DNA of 64,000 bases from Lysobacter auxotrophicus (GTDB taxonomy: Bacteria > Pseudomonadota > Gammaproteobacteria > Xanthomonadales > Xanthomonadaceae). How positions within the stretch are numbered: the stretch's first letter is position 1; every line of letters begins with the position of its first letter. The DNA lies in assembly GCF_027924565.1 (NCBI RefSeq), contig NZ_AP027041.1, forward strand, positions 3,658,001 through 3,722,000, written 5' to 3'. The position numbers and the translations under genes were made by a program. The notes under the pieces were generated by a model. That model was not told where the DNA came from and made no database searches. It worked only from the letters and a program-made list of their open reading frames with translations. Shown here piece after piece: positions 51,751 to 60,517 of the stretch.

Positions 51751-52347
51751 TCAGGGATGAGAGGACGAGAAGATGTTCTGGCCGATCGCGTACGCCGTAT
51801 CGATTTGTCCTTCCGGCGTGCGGGCATCGGGCAGGAGCAGTTCGGATGTCGCGACGCGCGCGCCGCAGTAGCCGAAGATGCCGTGGTCGATCTGCGTCTT
51901 CATGGCACCGAAATATCCGTGGCGTGCGTAGGTTCGCGTCGTGGCGCCGGCGTTGGCGACGAGGTGCACGTTGAGCCGTTGCAGCTTCTTGACGAGTTTT
52001 CCGCCGGCGGACTCCTCGTAGGCCCAGCCATTGGTGAAAACACGATCGATCCATCCCTTGAGCAGGCCCGGAAACGACCACCAATAGACCGGGTACACCA
52101 GGACCAGTGCATCAGCACGGTCCAACCTCGCGTGCTCGCGTGCGACGTCGCGCCCCGGGGATCTCTGCTGCAAATGCAATTCGTGGTCGGCTGAGGAGAA
52201 GCGCGGGTCGAAGCCCTCTGCCGCCAGGTCCGCGAACTCGTGAGTGTTCGTGGCATCTGATGCCGCTATGCCGCGCCCCACTTCGACCGCGACAGCGTGC
52301 GTGAAGGACTTTGAGTCAGGGTGTGAGACAACGATCAGGGCGTGCAT
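51751..52347 (-). CDS. NAD(P)H oxidoreductase, flavodoxin-like fold
   Basis: The 198-residue protein begins ALIVVSHPDSKSFTHAVAVE after the start and has VLVYPVYWWSFPGLLKGWID, the family signature of the NQO1/KefF-like FMN-binding quinone reductases. It would reduce quinones or electrophiles in the cytoplasm. ATG at 52347 fits the family start; one at 52362 is possible. It is the first gene of an operon with tetR. Confidence 0.88.
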   Translation of the reverse strand: MHALIVVSHPDSKSFTHAVAVEVGRGIAASDATNTHEFADLAAEGFDPRFSSADHELHLQQRSPGRDVAREHARLDRADALVLVYPVYWWSFPGLLKGWIDRVFTNGWAYEESAGGKLVKKLQRLNVHLVANAGATTRTYARHGYFGAMKTQIDHGIFGYCGARVATSELLLPDARTPEGQIDTAYAIGQNIFSSSHP

Positions 52348-52363
52348 GGGCGTCCGCGCCATT

Positions 52364-52396
52364 AATATACCATCAGTATGTTACCATTGGTATATT
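52364..52396. promoter_or_regulatory. Candidate TetR operator
   Basis: Arms AATATACCA (52364-52372) and TGGTATATT (52388-52396) form an inverted repeat with a 15-bp centre, directly upstream of the oxidoreductase-tetR operon. The region is AT-rich against a GC-rich background, as expected for a promoter-operator. Confidence 0.6.
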
Positions 52397-52445
52397 TACC
52401 GCGCAACCGTCCGTTGGCCGTCTTGCCGCAGGCCTGCTCGATAGC

Positions 52446-53357
52446 TCAGGCGACGGGCCGCCCCTCGAATCGCGCCGCTTCACGCTGGAGCCGCTGGGAC
52501 AGGAACTCGGTCAAAGCCGCGATCCGGCGGACGTGTCGCAGATCCGGATGCGTGATCAGCCACAACGGGACGGCCGCGTCCTCCAGTACCGGCGTGACGC
52601 GCGTGAGCAATGGCTCGCTATCGCCGAGGTAGCACGGCAGCACCGTTGCACCAATACCGGACTTCGCCGCCTGCATGAGGGCTATCAACGAATCGGCGCG
52701 CAGAACGATCTGTGCCAGGGGAACGTGCGCGGCGATCCAGCGGGCGCTGCTCGCGTGCGACAGCGACGCGTCGGGCGCGACCCACGCCTGATCCGACGCG
52801 CTCTTGAACTCCCCCGCCCACGCCGCATCCGCGCGTGCGTACACCGCCGAGGCGACCGTCCCCACTCGCCGCGCAACGAGTTGCTCGGACACCACGGCGC
52901 TCGGCCGGATCGCGATGTCTGCGTCGCGCCTGCTCAGATCGTAGATGGCATTGGCCACAGAAATCTCCACGACGATGCCGGGCTCGATGGCACGAAATTC
53001 GGCGATCATCGGAAACACGACGTGCAGGAGCGTGTCCGTGGTCGTAACGCGCACCACGCCGGACAGGCGCGTGTCCTCGCCCAGCACGCGGCGCTCAAGT
53101 GTCAGCAGCTCGTCGCTGATGCGCTTGGCCGCTTCGATGGCGGCTTCTCCCGCGGGCGTCGGCCGATACCCGTTGCGCGAGCGGTCGAACAGGCGCGCGC
53201 CAATTCGGCGCTCGAGGGCTCCGAGTTTCTTGAATGCGGACGAGTGATCCACGCCGAGTTGCTTCGCAGCGCCGCCCAGATTGCCCGTGCTGGCGATCGC
53301 GAGCAGGAGCTTCAGATCGGAGAGGGCCACGCCATTGGATGTCGTCGTGTTTTGCAT
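52446..53357 (-). CDS. LysR-family regulator
   Basis: From the ATG at 53357 the 303-residue protein shows an N-terminal HTH (LLLAIASTGNLGGAAKQLGV, then DHSSAFKKLGALERRIGARL) and a C-terminal substrate-binding domain. It is divergent from the GST gene across 87 bp, so it probably controls the GST-SMR genes. An upstream open frame is only a shadow of GST. Confidence 0.9.
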   Translation of the reverse strand: MQNTTTSNGVALSDLKLLLAIASTGNLGGAAKQLGVDHSSAFKKLGALERRIGARLFDRSRNGYRPTPAGEAAIEAAKRISDELLTLERRVLGEDTRLSGVVRVTTTDTLLHVVFPMIAEFRAIEPGIVVEISVANAIYDLSRRDADIAIRPSAVVSEQLVARRVGTVASAVYARADAAWAGEFKSASDQAWVAPDASLSHASSARWIAAHVPLAQIVLRADSLIALMQAAKSGIGATVLPCYLGDSEPLLTRVTPVLEDAAVPLWLITHPDLRHVRRIAALTEFLSQRLQREAARFEGRPVA

Positions 53358-53444
53358 CGCGTGCAAGATCGGCTTTCGTGTGGGCCGTATTGGCGCGAGA
53401 ACCATACACCACGAAGCTGGACGCCCCTCCCCAGGAACATCCCC

Positions 53445-54074
53445 GTGAAGCTCTATTACGCATCCAACACCTGCTCGCTGGCCGCGCAGATCGTCGCGCT
53501 CGAAGCAGACATCGAACTCCAGGGGGAAAAGGTCGACATCCACCAGCAGCCGCATGTCCTCGCCGACGGTTCGCCGTTCACGGCCGTCAACCCCAAGGGC
53601 TATGTTCCCGCGTTGGAACTCGACGACGGTCGGCTGCTTACCGAAGGCGTCGCCATCCTCACGTTCCTGTCGGACCTGCGCCCCGATGCCGCGCTGGCGC
53701 CGCGTGATAAAAGCCTGGCGCGTTACGAGTATCTGCAGTGGATGACGTTCATCGCGACCGAGCTGCACAAAAGCTACAGCCCGTGGCTGTTCCACCCGGA
53801 GGTGGGCGCGATGGCGCAGGACGCGGCGCGCCAGAAAATCGGGGAGCGCTTGCCGATCGTCGAGGCGCGTCTGGTCGGTCGCGATCACCTGGTGGGCGAG
53901 CGCTTCACCGCCGTGGACGCGTATGCGTTCACGATCCTGTCCTGGTCCACGTACGCGGGCGTCGCGCTCTCCGGGTTCCCGAAGATCGAACGCTACCTGC
54001 GCGCGATCGCCGCGCGTCCGTCGGTGCGTCAGGCTCGTGTGGCGCACGGCAACCTCATCGGGCAGGAATCCTGA
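53445..54074 (+). CDS. Glutathione S-transferase
   Basis: The 209-residue protein starts KLYYASNTCSLAAQIVALEA after the start, the GST thioredoxin-like domain with the SNTCSLA active-site segment, and has VNPKGYVPALELDDGRLLTE and AYAFTILSWSTYAGV in the C-terminal domain. It conjugates glutathione to electrophiles; substrate unknown. The GTG at 53445 has AGGAA at a spacing of 8. SMR gene follows after 2 bp. Confidence 0.9.
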   Translation: MKLYYASNTCSLAAQIVALEADIELQGEKVDIHQQPHVLADGSPFTAVNPKGYVPALELDDGRLLTEGVAILTFLSDLRPDAALAPRDKSLARYEYLQWMTFIATELHKSYSPWLFHPEVGAMAQDAARQKIGERLPIVEARLVGRDHLVGERFTAVDAYAFTILSWSTYAGVALSGFPKIERYLRAIAARPSVRQARVAHGNLIGQES

Positions 54075-54076
54075 CC

Positions 54077-54403
54077 ATGAAGGCCTCGATGGCGTGGGGC
54101 CTTTTGCTGGCCGCCGGCGTCCTGGACGTGCTGTGGGCGCTTTCCATGAAACAGGCCGAAGGCTATACGCGACCGGGATGGACGCTGGTTTCGGTGGCGT
54201 TGCTGGCGTCGTTCGTCTGGTTGCTGGGCCGCAGCCTGACGGTGCTCCCGGTGGGAACGGCGTACGCCGTCTGGACGGGTATCGGCGCGGCGGGCACGGC
54301 GATCGCGGGAATCTGGCTGTTCGGCGAATCGCTCAGCCTGGCCCGCGTGGCGGGCATCGGACTGATCGTCGCCGGCGTGGGCGTGCTCAAGCTCGCACCC
54401 TGA
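54077..54403 (+). CDS. SMR-family (SugE/Gdx-type) transporter with Glu-to-Asp change
   Basis: The 108-residue protein has four helices and SugE-type motifs (PVGTAYAVWTGIGAAGTAIA, LFGES). SMR proteins export cations such as guanidinium using one essential Glu in helix 1. Here the position aligning with SugE Glu13 is Asp17 (GVLDVLWALSMK). This may change coupling or pKa. It is downstream of GST in the same operon. Confidence 0.88.
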   Translation: MKASMAWGLLLAAGVLDVLWALSMKQAEGYTRPGWTLVSVALLASFVWLLGRSLTVLPVGTAYAVWTGIGAAGTAIAGIWLFGESLSLARVAGIGLIVAGVGVLKLAP

Positions 54404-54499
54404 TCCCTGTCGCGTTTCGCTGCCTTGTCACGTCCAACTGGGAGGAGCGAGTTGTATCGATCCCGCACCGTTGCCCCCTACCTCACACGAGAAACGTAC

Positions 54500-54952
54500 A
54501 TGTCCACTCGAATCAACCTCGGCAAGGCCCTTCCGAACCTGTACCAGGCCGTGGCCGGCCTCGACAAATCCGCGGCGAGCGCCCTCGCCGACGCCGGTGT
54601 CGAGAGCGGCTTCAGCCATCTGATCGCGCTTCGCGTCTCGCAGATCAACCAGTGCGCGTACTGCGTCAGGATGCACACCCGCGATGCGCTGGCCGCCGGC
54701 GAAACGACGGACCGCATCGCCGTGCTCCCTGCATGGCGCGAGAGCGGCTACTTCAGCGACAAGGAACGCGCGGCGTTGGAAATGGTCGAAGCGGTCACGT
54801 TCATCTCCGACGTCCAGTTCGCCGACAAGGCCTACGAGAAGGTCGCCGTACACCTGTCATCAAGTGAGATCGCCGCGATCGCATGGAAGGTGATCGTCGT
54901 CAACGCCTGGAATCGCATCGCGATTTCCAGCCGGTACGAGGTCGGGCCGTGA
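54500..54952 (+). CDS. AhpD-like carboxymuconolactone decarboxylase-family protein
   Basis: The 150-residue protein contains the active-site motif NQCAYCVRMHTRDA (CxxC...H) and the following ALAAGETTDRIAVL segment, as in AhpD-like peroxidase-linked proteins. It probably protects against peroxide. It follows the SMR gene by ~95 bp on the same strand. Confidence 0.9.
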   Translation: MSTRINLGKALPNLYQAVAGLDKSAASALADAGVESGFSHLIALRVSQINQCAYCVRMHTRDALAAGETTDRIAVLPAWRESGYFSDKERAALEMVEAVTFISDVQFADKAYEKVAVHLSSSEIAAIAWKVIVVNAWNRIAISSRYEVGP

Positions 54953-54993
54953 GGGGCTGGATATCCTAGATCGCGGGTCGGCTTGCCGGGTGG

Positions 54994-55021
54994 ATGTCTG
55001 CTATCGGCCAGGAGCGGACAT
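54994..55021. repeat. Dispersed palindromic repeat, copy 4
   Basis: ATGTCTGCT and AGCGGACAT around ATCGGCCAGG, one mismatch from a perfect palindrome. Confidence 0.8.
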
Positions 55022-55026
55022 CACGC

Positions 55027-55335
55027 CTATCTGCCCAACATAGCCAGCTTCGCAAACCCTTCCATGAAGAGCGGCGCTACAAGAGAGCTGCCGAGCGTAA
55101 GGACCGAGCAGTCCGTGTGGAAACGGGCCCGATCGTCCTGCCGGGCGGGCAAGGCCAAGATCACGAGCTGACATAGGCAGAATCCAGCGCCCCACAATAG
55201 GACGGCCAGTAGTGCCGCAATGGCTGCTGGTCCCGTCGCGAGCATCGCGAGCACAGCAAGTACCGCCAACATGGTAGCCGTGTAAGGCAGATACCCACTC
55301 CTGAACTTCTGGGCGACCGTCATCCTTGTATCCAT
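55027..55335 (-). CDS. Small multi-helix membrane protein (102 aa)
   Basis: The sequence has hydrophobic segments TATMLAVLAVLAMLATGPAA, then LLAVLLWGAGFCLCQLVILA and a C-terminal one, so three or four helices. The frame upstream of 55335 runs into a dispersed repeat and is not coding. No family recognised. Confidence 0.5.
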   Translation of the reverse strand: MDTRMTVAQKFRSGYLPYTATMLAVLAVLAMLATGPAAIAALLAVLLWGAGFCLCQLVILALPARQDDRARFHTDCSVLTLGSSLVAPLFMEGFAKLAMLGR

Positions 55336-55342
55336 TGGCGGC

Positions 55343-55367
55343 GTCCACTTCGGGTCGGAAGCGGACA
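55343..55367. repeat. Dispersed palindromic repeat, copy 5 (degenerate)
   Basis: CGTCCACTT and AAGCGGACA around CGGGTCGG. It lies just upstream of the small membrane protein gene. Confidence 0.65.
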
Positions 55368-55401
55368 GTACCAAACCATGTCGCACAAACCGAAGTGAAC
55401 G

Positions 55402-55728
55402 CTATCGGTTCTGGGTCGATACCGGAGGCAAGCGGTCCCTGATGACTCCGCAGTTCTGACATCTCTGGGGTGCGCCCCAGAAGGGTCCCAAGAAACGGTA
55501 CCCGCAATATGGACAGCGGAACAGAATTACGCGGAGGCCCGTGCCCATCATCGTCAGGCCCCATACCATGAACATGCCGTGCCCGACGCTCTCAGAGAGC
55601 TTTCCGGCGAGGATTGCCCCGAACGTCGCAGCGAAGACCATGAAACCGCCAATCCCGATGCCGAAGTGCCATCGCACACGTCGCGAGAAGTCAGCCCAGC
55701 TCATTCTTATCCGCTGACGTTCGTCCAT
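55402..55728 (-). CDS. Membrane protein with zinc-ribbon-like C-terminus (108 aa)
   Basis: Two hydrophobic helices (HFGIGIGGFMVFAATFGAIL; GHGMFMVWGLTMMGTGLRVI) are followed by a four-Cys zinc ribbon (CPYCGYRF; CQNCG). The frame upstream of 55728 reads into a dispersed repeat, so the ATG there is chosen. Function unknown. Confidence 0.55.
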   Translation of the reverse strand: MDERQRIRMSWADFSRRVRWHFGIGIGGFMVFAATFGAILAGKLSESVGHGMFMVWGLTMMGTGLRVILFRCPYCGYRFLGPFWGAPQRCQNCGVIRDRLPPVSTQNR

Positions 55729-55763
55729 AGCGCCCCCATCGCCCCCGTTTCCTTCGCGCATCC

Positions 55764-55795
55764 TAATGTCCGCTATGGGTCGGAAGCGGACATTA
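55764..55795. repeat. Dispersed palindromic repeat, copy 6 (most complete)
   Basis: TAATGTCCGCT (55764-55774) and AGCGGACATTA (55785-55795) are perfect 11-bp arms around a 10-bp centre. This is the best consensus copy. Confidence 0.85.
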
Positions 55796-56083
55796 GCATC
55801 GGCCCCGGCGCAATCAGCGCTCAACACAAGTTGTCGCCATCGGATCGCTCGTTTGAAGCGTGCTTGGCAGGTCGAGATCCAGGCCTTCCAGATGGAAAGC
55901 TAGGGCTTAAGGTGCCCAACATATGAGGTTTGCACGACATGATCGGCCGAACTTGTACGTGATGCGCCGAGTCTCCGAGAGGCGTGCGGCCCAAATCCGC
56001 TGCGATTCGTGGGGTCTGGCAAGATCTCCGCGTGAGCTTGCCGCGCTAGTGGGAGGAGAGGACAGCAGAGCAAGTGCTCGATC

Positions 56084-57004
56084 TCACTTCGCAACCGATG
56101 TAATGGCGTTTATGGCAAATTGCAGCTGTATTAGGAACTGCTTTGGCTGGTCCAGCATCACATAGTGCTTTGAGCGCTGGATCTCCAGTAGACGATCCGC
56201 GGAGAGCCAGGCGTATTGTTGTCGATAGCGACTTCGCATGAACCCAGGTGGCGCACCATTGGGGCTTTGGTCTGCATATATCACGAAGGTAGGCAACCCC
56301 CTAGAAATGCTCAGCCCGCGAAGATCGGCCAGCATGGTGGCGCGATATAAGGATGCATATGTGCGCCGGTCACTGGTTGATGCGACAGAGGCCACTTCGG
56401 CGGCGAGTACGGGGTTGGCAATGGCTCCCGCCAACTGCTCCTGCATTCGTTCGGCAAACTGCCGGGTCGATTCACCTAGCATTCGTTGATACTCGCCATT
56501 TGTCTTGTCGATCAGTGACTGATCAACGAACCGGGCGCCAAAGTTAGCCGCGCTAAAGGGCAAGGTGTCGAGGATCACGAGACCTTTGATCAACCCGGGC
56601 CGGTCGTGAGCTAACTGGAGCGCGGCCAATCCCCCTGCCGAATGGGCGACCACGATCGCGTCGCTTGTACTGGACTCCACGTAAGCCCCGAGCCGCGCAC
56701 TGACATCAGCGATTTCATCTATACATTGGCAAGGGTCTGCCGACTCGCCACCCAGGCCAGGCAGCAAAACGAGGTGTACCCTGTAAGTCTGACCGAGAAC
56801 GATCCGCGTGGCGTTCCATTGGGTCTTAGATGCAGACAACCCTCCCAAGAGAACGATGTCTTGAGTGCCTTTACCCGAGACGATGGAGGGGACTTCCGGA
56901 ATGCGCTGAGATTTGGCGGTTGTTCCTTGTACCACCGGCGCATGCGAGCAAGCGGCGAGATGGGCGCATAGTGTCAGCGTGCAAAGTTGAATGTAAAGAC
57001 GCAT
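56084..57004 (-). CDS. Alpha/beta hydrolase lipoprotein
   Basis: The 306-residue protein has a signal sequence with lipobox LAAC (residues 16-19). The hydrolase core shows IVLLGGLSASKTQWN, LLPGLGG, and AHSAGG nucleophile elbow (Ser), ILDTLPFS and a late His in SKHYVMLDQP. It should be a periplasmic, membrane-anchored esterase-like enzyme; substrate unknown. Confidence 0.82.
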   Translation of the reverse strand: MRLYIQLCTLTLCAHLAACSHAPVVQGTTAKSQRIPEVPSIVSGKGTQDIVLLGGLSASKTQWNATRIVLGQTYRVHLVLLPGLGGESADPCQCIDEIADVSARLGAYVESSTSDAIVVAHSAGGLAALQLAHDRPGLIKGLVILDTLPFSAANFGARFVDQSLIDKTNGEYQRMLGESTRQFAERMQEQLAGAIANPVLAAEVASVASTSDRRTYASLYRATMLADLRGLSISRGLPTFVIYADQSPNGAPPGFMRSRYRQQYAWLSADRLLEIQRSKHYVMLDQPKQFLIQLQFAINAITSVAK

Positions 57005-57097
57005 GGTACTTTCATACCGCGTACGAAGTGAGTTGTAGCTAATAGGGAAAACCTTGCAACGCCCTGACGGCGGAGAGCCCCTCTCCTCCCTTACGGT

Positions 57098-58462
57098 CTA
57101 TCCAACTGCCGGCGCATGCCGCGCTACAGATAGGCGGAAAGTTGCGCCGCCCCCAAGTGTCTCGGTGACGGTGATCGTACCGGCATGGACCTCAGCGATC
57201 CTTCGGGCTATCGCCAACCCCAAGCCCGTTCCCTTCCAATGATTGTCACGACGCCAAAAAGGCTCGAAGACTTGCTCCTGGTCGGCAGGATCCACACCGG
57301 ACCCGTGATCAATCACGCAGATGTTCGCCATGGCCTCGTCCATGGCGAGAGTCACCAGCACGGTCCCACCCAGGGGTTCTGCCCGGATCGCATTATCGAT
57401 CAAGTTGGCAATCGCGGATCGCAGACCATCAGGCTGGCCAAACACCTCCACCCTCGGCGCGTCGACCTCCAAAGCAAGCATTCGGGAGCCGCGTCCGGCG
57501 AGCGGGGCCATGTCCGCAATGAGTTCTCGCAGGAGAGCGACCAGTTCGACCTGTCGCGATAACGACGACGACTGTGTGTGAATGCACGATGCAGCGAGCA
57601 GCTGATCGACCATCAACGACAACCTCTGTGCATCGCTGCGCAACTCTCGCGTGGTCTGATCGTAGGGAAGGGAATCGAGTCTGGCACAGAGGATTGCAAC
57701 GGGCGTCCGCAGCTCGTGCGCCGCATTCCCGACAAGCACCTGCACCAATCCGACCTCTCGCTCAAGGCGTTCCAAAAGTTGGTTGATGGCGCTCACAAAC
57801 GGATGGATTTCCGGCGGCACCGCCGTCGATGAGAGGCGCTGATCGAGTGTCTCGATTCTTATCTTGGCCGCTTTGGCGGCCGCTTGACGAAGGGGCGCCA
57901 GCGCACGTCGAATAGCGAAAGGAATCGCAACAATTGATACCGCAATGGCGGGACCTAGCTGCTTCGCGGCGTGGGAGAGCAGTTCCGCCAGTAGCGTCGG
58001 AACATCATCAATGCCAAAGCGATTGCCAGTGGTCACGACTACCGCACCGAAATCACCGCCGCCGCGGATCTCGTACAGATCTGAGTATCCGAGCTTCCCG
58101 TTCGCCAGCCATATGCGCCCTTTAGGTAACGGCAAGGCTGGCCCGCGCCCTGAGACAGCCTTTGCGAGTGCGGGCGAAGATCCCTCCAACAGCCGACCCT
58201 GCACGTACGCCGCATACATGAACTTAGGACGCCCCCTGCCGTAGGCCATTAAAGGTTCGGATGGGACGATGCGCAGATTCCCGGACGCACCCACCCTGAT
58301 GGATTGAGCGACACGCCTTTGAGCGTTGACGGCCGACACGTCGTCATATGAGACGTGCTGCGAGAACACGAGCCATAAAAGAAACCAGCCAACTATCAGC
58401 GTTGTTTGGGTTGCAATGACGACGAGCGCCAATCGTAGCGACAGTGACCTTCGGTTTAGCAT
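57098..58462 (-). CDS. Sensor histidine kinase
   Basis: The 454-residue protein has an N-terminal helix (residues 9-35), a periplasmic domain (~40-165), a second helix (~167-188), HAMP-like region and kinase core: H box GNAAHELRTPVAIL, N box NLIDNAIRAEPL, DHGSGV and GTGLGLAIARRIAE. The response regulator gene upstream overlaps it by 7 bp. Signal unknown. Confidence 0.92.
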   Translation of the reverse strand: MLNRRSLSLRLALVVIATQTTLIVGWFLLWLVFSQHVSYDDVSAVNAQRRVAQSIRVGASGNLRIVPSEPLMAYGRGRPKFMYAAYVQGRLLEGSSPALAKAVSGRGPALPLPKGRIWLANGKLGYSDLYEIRGGGDFGAVVVTTGNRFGIDDVPTLLAELLSHAAKQLGPAIAVSIVAIPFAIRRALAPLRQAAAKAAKIRIETLDQRLSSTAVPPEIHPFVSAINQLLERLEREVGLVQVLVGNAAHELRTPVAILCARLDSLPYDQTTRELRSDAQRLSLMVDQLLAASCIHTQSSSLSRQVELVALLRELIADMAPLAGRGSRMLALEVDAPRVEVFGQPDGLRSAIANLIDNAIRAEPLGGTVLVTLAMDEAMANICVIDHGSGVDPADQEQVFEPFWRRDNHWKGTGLGLAIARRIAEVHAGTITVTETLGGGATFRLSVARHAPAVG

Positions 58463-59136
58463 TGTCGGTCGTCAATAAAGTAGCCAACGCCGCGGACCGG
58501 GTGCACTACAACGCCAGCAAGATTTGAATCCAGCTTCTTCCTTAGCCTGGAAATATGTGCTTCTAATGTGTTCTGAGAAGGCTCCTCGTCGAATCCGTAC
58601 ACTTCGCGGATCAATGTATCGCGCTGCACGACACGGCGTGCGCGGCGCATTAGAGCCGCCAGCAGCGCCGCCTCACGACGGCGCAGGATAAAGGGGGTGC
58701 CGGAGACGGAGAACTGACGCGATGTAAGATCGAATTCCAACGCGCCGCACCGTACCGGGGCCAACTTCTGAAGTCGTGCGGGCCGCCGAAGCAGGGCCCT
58801 AACGCGCGCGCGCAACTCATCGACGTGGAATGGCTTGCCTATGTAGTCGTCGGCGCCTGCATCTAAGCCCGCTACGCGTTGCGCAACATCGCCGAGCGCA
58901 CTGATGACCAAGACCGAACATTCAGGCTGCTTCGCCCGAATTAGCGGTACTAGGCGCAAACCGTCGCCATCGGGAAGCCGCCGATCGAGCAACAAAATGG
59001 CGTACGTACCCACAAGCAATGCTCCGCTCGCCGCAGTCAACGACGGCACTGCGTCGACGGAAAGTCCCTGTGCTTCCAGCTCTCTGGAAACGAGCATGGC
59101 CAGCTCAGGCTCGTCTTCGACAAGGAGTGCCCGCAT
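58456..59136 (-). CDS. OmpR-type response regulator
   Basis: The 226-residue protein starts MRALLVEDEPELAMLVSREL; receiver acidic residues and the phospho-Asp site in ILLLDRRLPDGDG are present, with Lys in GKPFHVDELRARV. The C-terminal winged helix ends HPVRGVGYFID. The ATG at 59136 fits the family; a longer reading has no support. Phosphorylated by the kinase downstream. Confidence 0.92.
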   Translation of the reverse strand: MRALLVEDEPELAMLVSRELEAQGLSVDAVPSLTAASGALLVGTYAILLLDRRLPDGDGLRLVPLIRAKQPECSVLVISALGDVAQRVAGLDAGADDYIGKPFHVDELRARVRALLRRPARLQKLAPVRCGALEFDLTSRQFSVSGTPFILRRREAALLAALMRRARRVVQRDTLIREVYGFDEEPSQNTLEAHISRLRKKLDSNLAGVVVHPVRGVGYFIDDRQC

Positions 59137-59312
59137 GGTCGTTACGTTGCCCTGAAAGGGAGGTGCAGTTGTCTCATGTACGCGTTCTGCGGGCAACTTT
59201 ACCGTTTGCGATCTGTCAGCACCCTGCAAGCATAGGGAGGGATAGATCAACGGGCGTTAGCAACCCGTGGTACGTAGGCTACGGACGTTGGATGCTGCCG
59301 CCACCGCACCGA

Positions 59313-59325
59313 GAGCGGACATTAG
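59313..59325. repeat. Dispersed palindromic repeat, copy 7 (half)
   Basis: Only AGCGGACATTAGC is present, half of the palindrome. It lies at the downstream end of the proteasome-like pseudogene. Confidence 0.6.
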
Positions 59326-60191
59326 CACCTGAGGGCCGCCCTGCTCCGGTCCGATGTCCGCGATCGGCCAGAAGCGGACATCAAGCCCGCATACCGAGGA
59401 GACTCAATACCCGTGGGCGGCTCGCCGGCCGTAGCCTCGGCATCGGCCATAGCGATGCCCTGTTGCCGCATCAGCATCACGAACTCCGTCCACGTATCCG
59501 CGATCGCGGGCGACGGATCGGAAGGGTTCGGTGGAACGTAATCGAACGTCGCGCCCTCGTGGCTCATGAGGGTCAAAAAGACCCCGTGACTCACCCCGTC
59601 CTTCTGTACGCGCAACGCGAGCGAGGAGAGGTCGCGCAGGGGCACCCGTCCCACACGCAACAGCGCAGTTGGTCGCTCTCCGGGCACTTCAATCGGGATG
59701 ATGCCCACCGAATTCTCTAACACCATCTGCCGATACTCGGCCGCGCCAGCCCCCGACCCAATCTCGATCACACCGAACGGCTCAGTGTTCGTGGTCGGCG
59801 TGAAGGCGGGCGGGCAAAGCTTGTACACCCCGAACATTTTGTACTGTCCCAGTGGAGTTACCAGGACGATGAACTGTGCGGACTCCTTGCCGTCACGGAA
59901 AGAGTTATAGAAATAGCGGATGCTTCGGCGCAGCTGGTCTGCAACGCACTAGGGCTCCTCGAAGAGGCGCTCATCGAGCCGTGCAATAAGCTCACTGCGA
60001 AGTGCGCTAATGACGCCCAGCGCAAGCCTGACTGATCCTGAGCAGGGGATCGCGATCCGTGGGTGTAGGGCATGCACTTTGCGCAGTGCATCCACGTAGA
60101 TCTTGCGTCCGTCGGGATACTCGAGCGTGACTTGGATGTCCGACATTGCCGTTGCGCAGAACATTTCTCTGCAGGCGACTACCCACGTCAT
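59322..60191 (-). pseudogene. Proteasome/Ntn-hydrolase-like gene with in-frame amber codon
   Basis: Two open frames (59949-60191 and 59322-59837) are in the same phase. The intervening codons translate without further stop, interrupted only by TAG at 59949-59951. The joined protein begins MTWVVACREMFCATAMSDIQ, and the SDIQVT and KVHALHPRIAIPCSGSVRLA stretches resemble 20S proteasome-like Ntn hydrolases. The C-terminus runs into a dispersed repeat (MSASGRSRTSDRS), so its original end may be lost. One nonsense mutation or sequencing error would explain it. Confidence 0.6.
59353..59382. repeat. Dispersed palindromic repeat, copy 8
   Basis: GATGTCCGC and AAGCGGACATC around GATCGGCCAG. It overlaps the 3' end of the proteasome-like reading frame. 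Confidence 0.8.
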
Positions 60192-60321
60192 GCAATCTCC
60201 TCAAGTACCAGCGATTGTATCCATGCCGAAATTTAACGGCCGTGACACTTAGATGCGATCGGCGCGCTTCTTGGCTACGTAGTCCCATCACTCGACATGC
60301 CGCACCTCCTAGCTGTTGCGA

Positions 60322-60344
60322 TGCCCCGGCCTTCAGCCGGGGCA
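60322..60344. terminator. Hairpin downstream of the YaaW operon
   Basis: A 9-bp GC-rich stem (60322-60330 with 60336-60344) lies 27 bp beyond the small coupled gene. It has no T-run, so a terminator role is uncertain. Confidence 0.4.
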
Positions 60345-60370
60345 ACGTTGGTTGCATGAACCCACGCGAA

Positions 60371-60517
60371 TCAGTGGGAAGTTCTGCGTGCCTTTGCTTC
60401 ACCTCTGCCGAGCATGAAGTGGCCAAAAGCAGAGACCGCGATGGTGGCTACCACACCCGCCACGAATGACACCGCGAATGACTTGAGGTAATCGGACGGG
60501 TCTGGAACAAACATCAT
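60371..60517 (-). CDS. Small single-helix protein coupled to the YaaW-like gene (48 aa)
   Basis: The ATG at 60517 shares a base with the YaaW-like stop codon (TGATG). The 48-residue product reads MMFVPDPSDYLKSFAVSFVA followed by a hydrophobic helix and a basic tail. Coupled translation and a hydrophobic segment support it. Confidence 0.5.
   Translation of the reverse strand: MMFVPDPSDYLKSFAVSFVAGVVATIAVSAFGHFMLGRGEAKARRTSH

Noticed and set aside
53358-54047. N-terminal extension of the LysR frame
   Set aside because: It is antisense to the GST gene; the LysR family start is at 53357.
55923-56165. 80-residue plus-strand ORF
   Set aside because: It overlaps the hydrolase gene end on the other strand and has no protein-like features.
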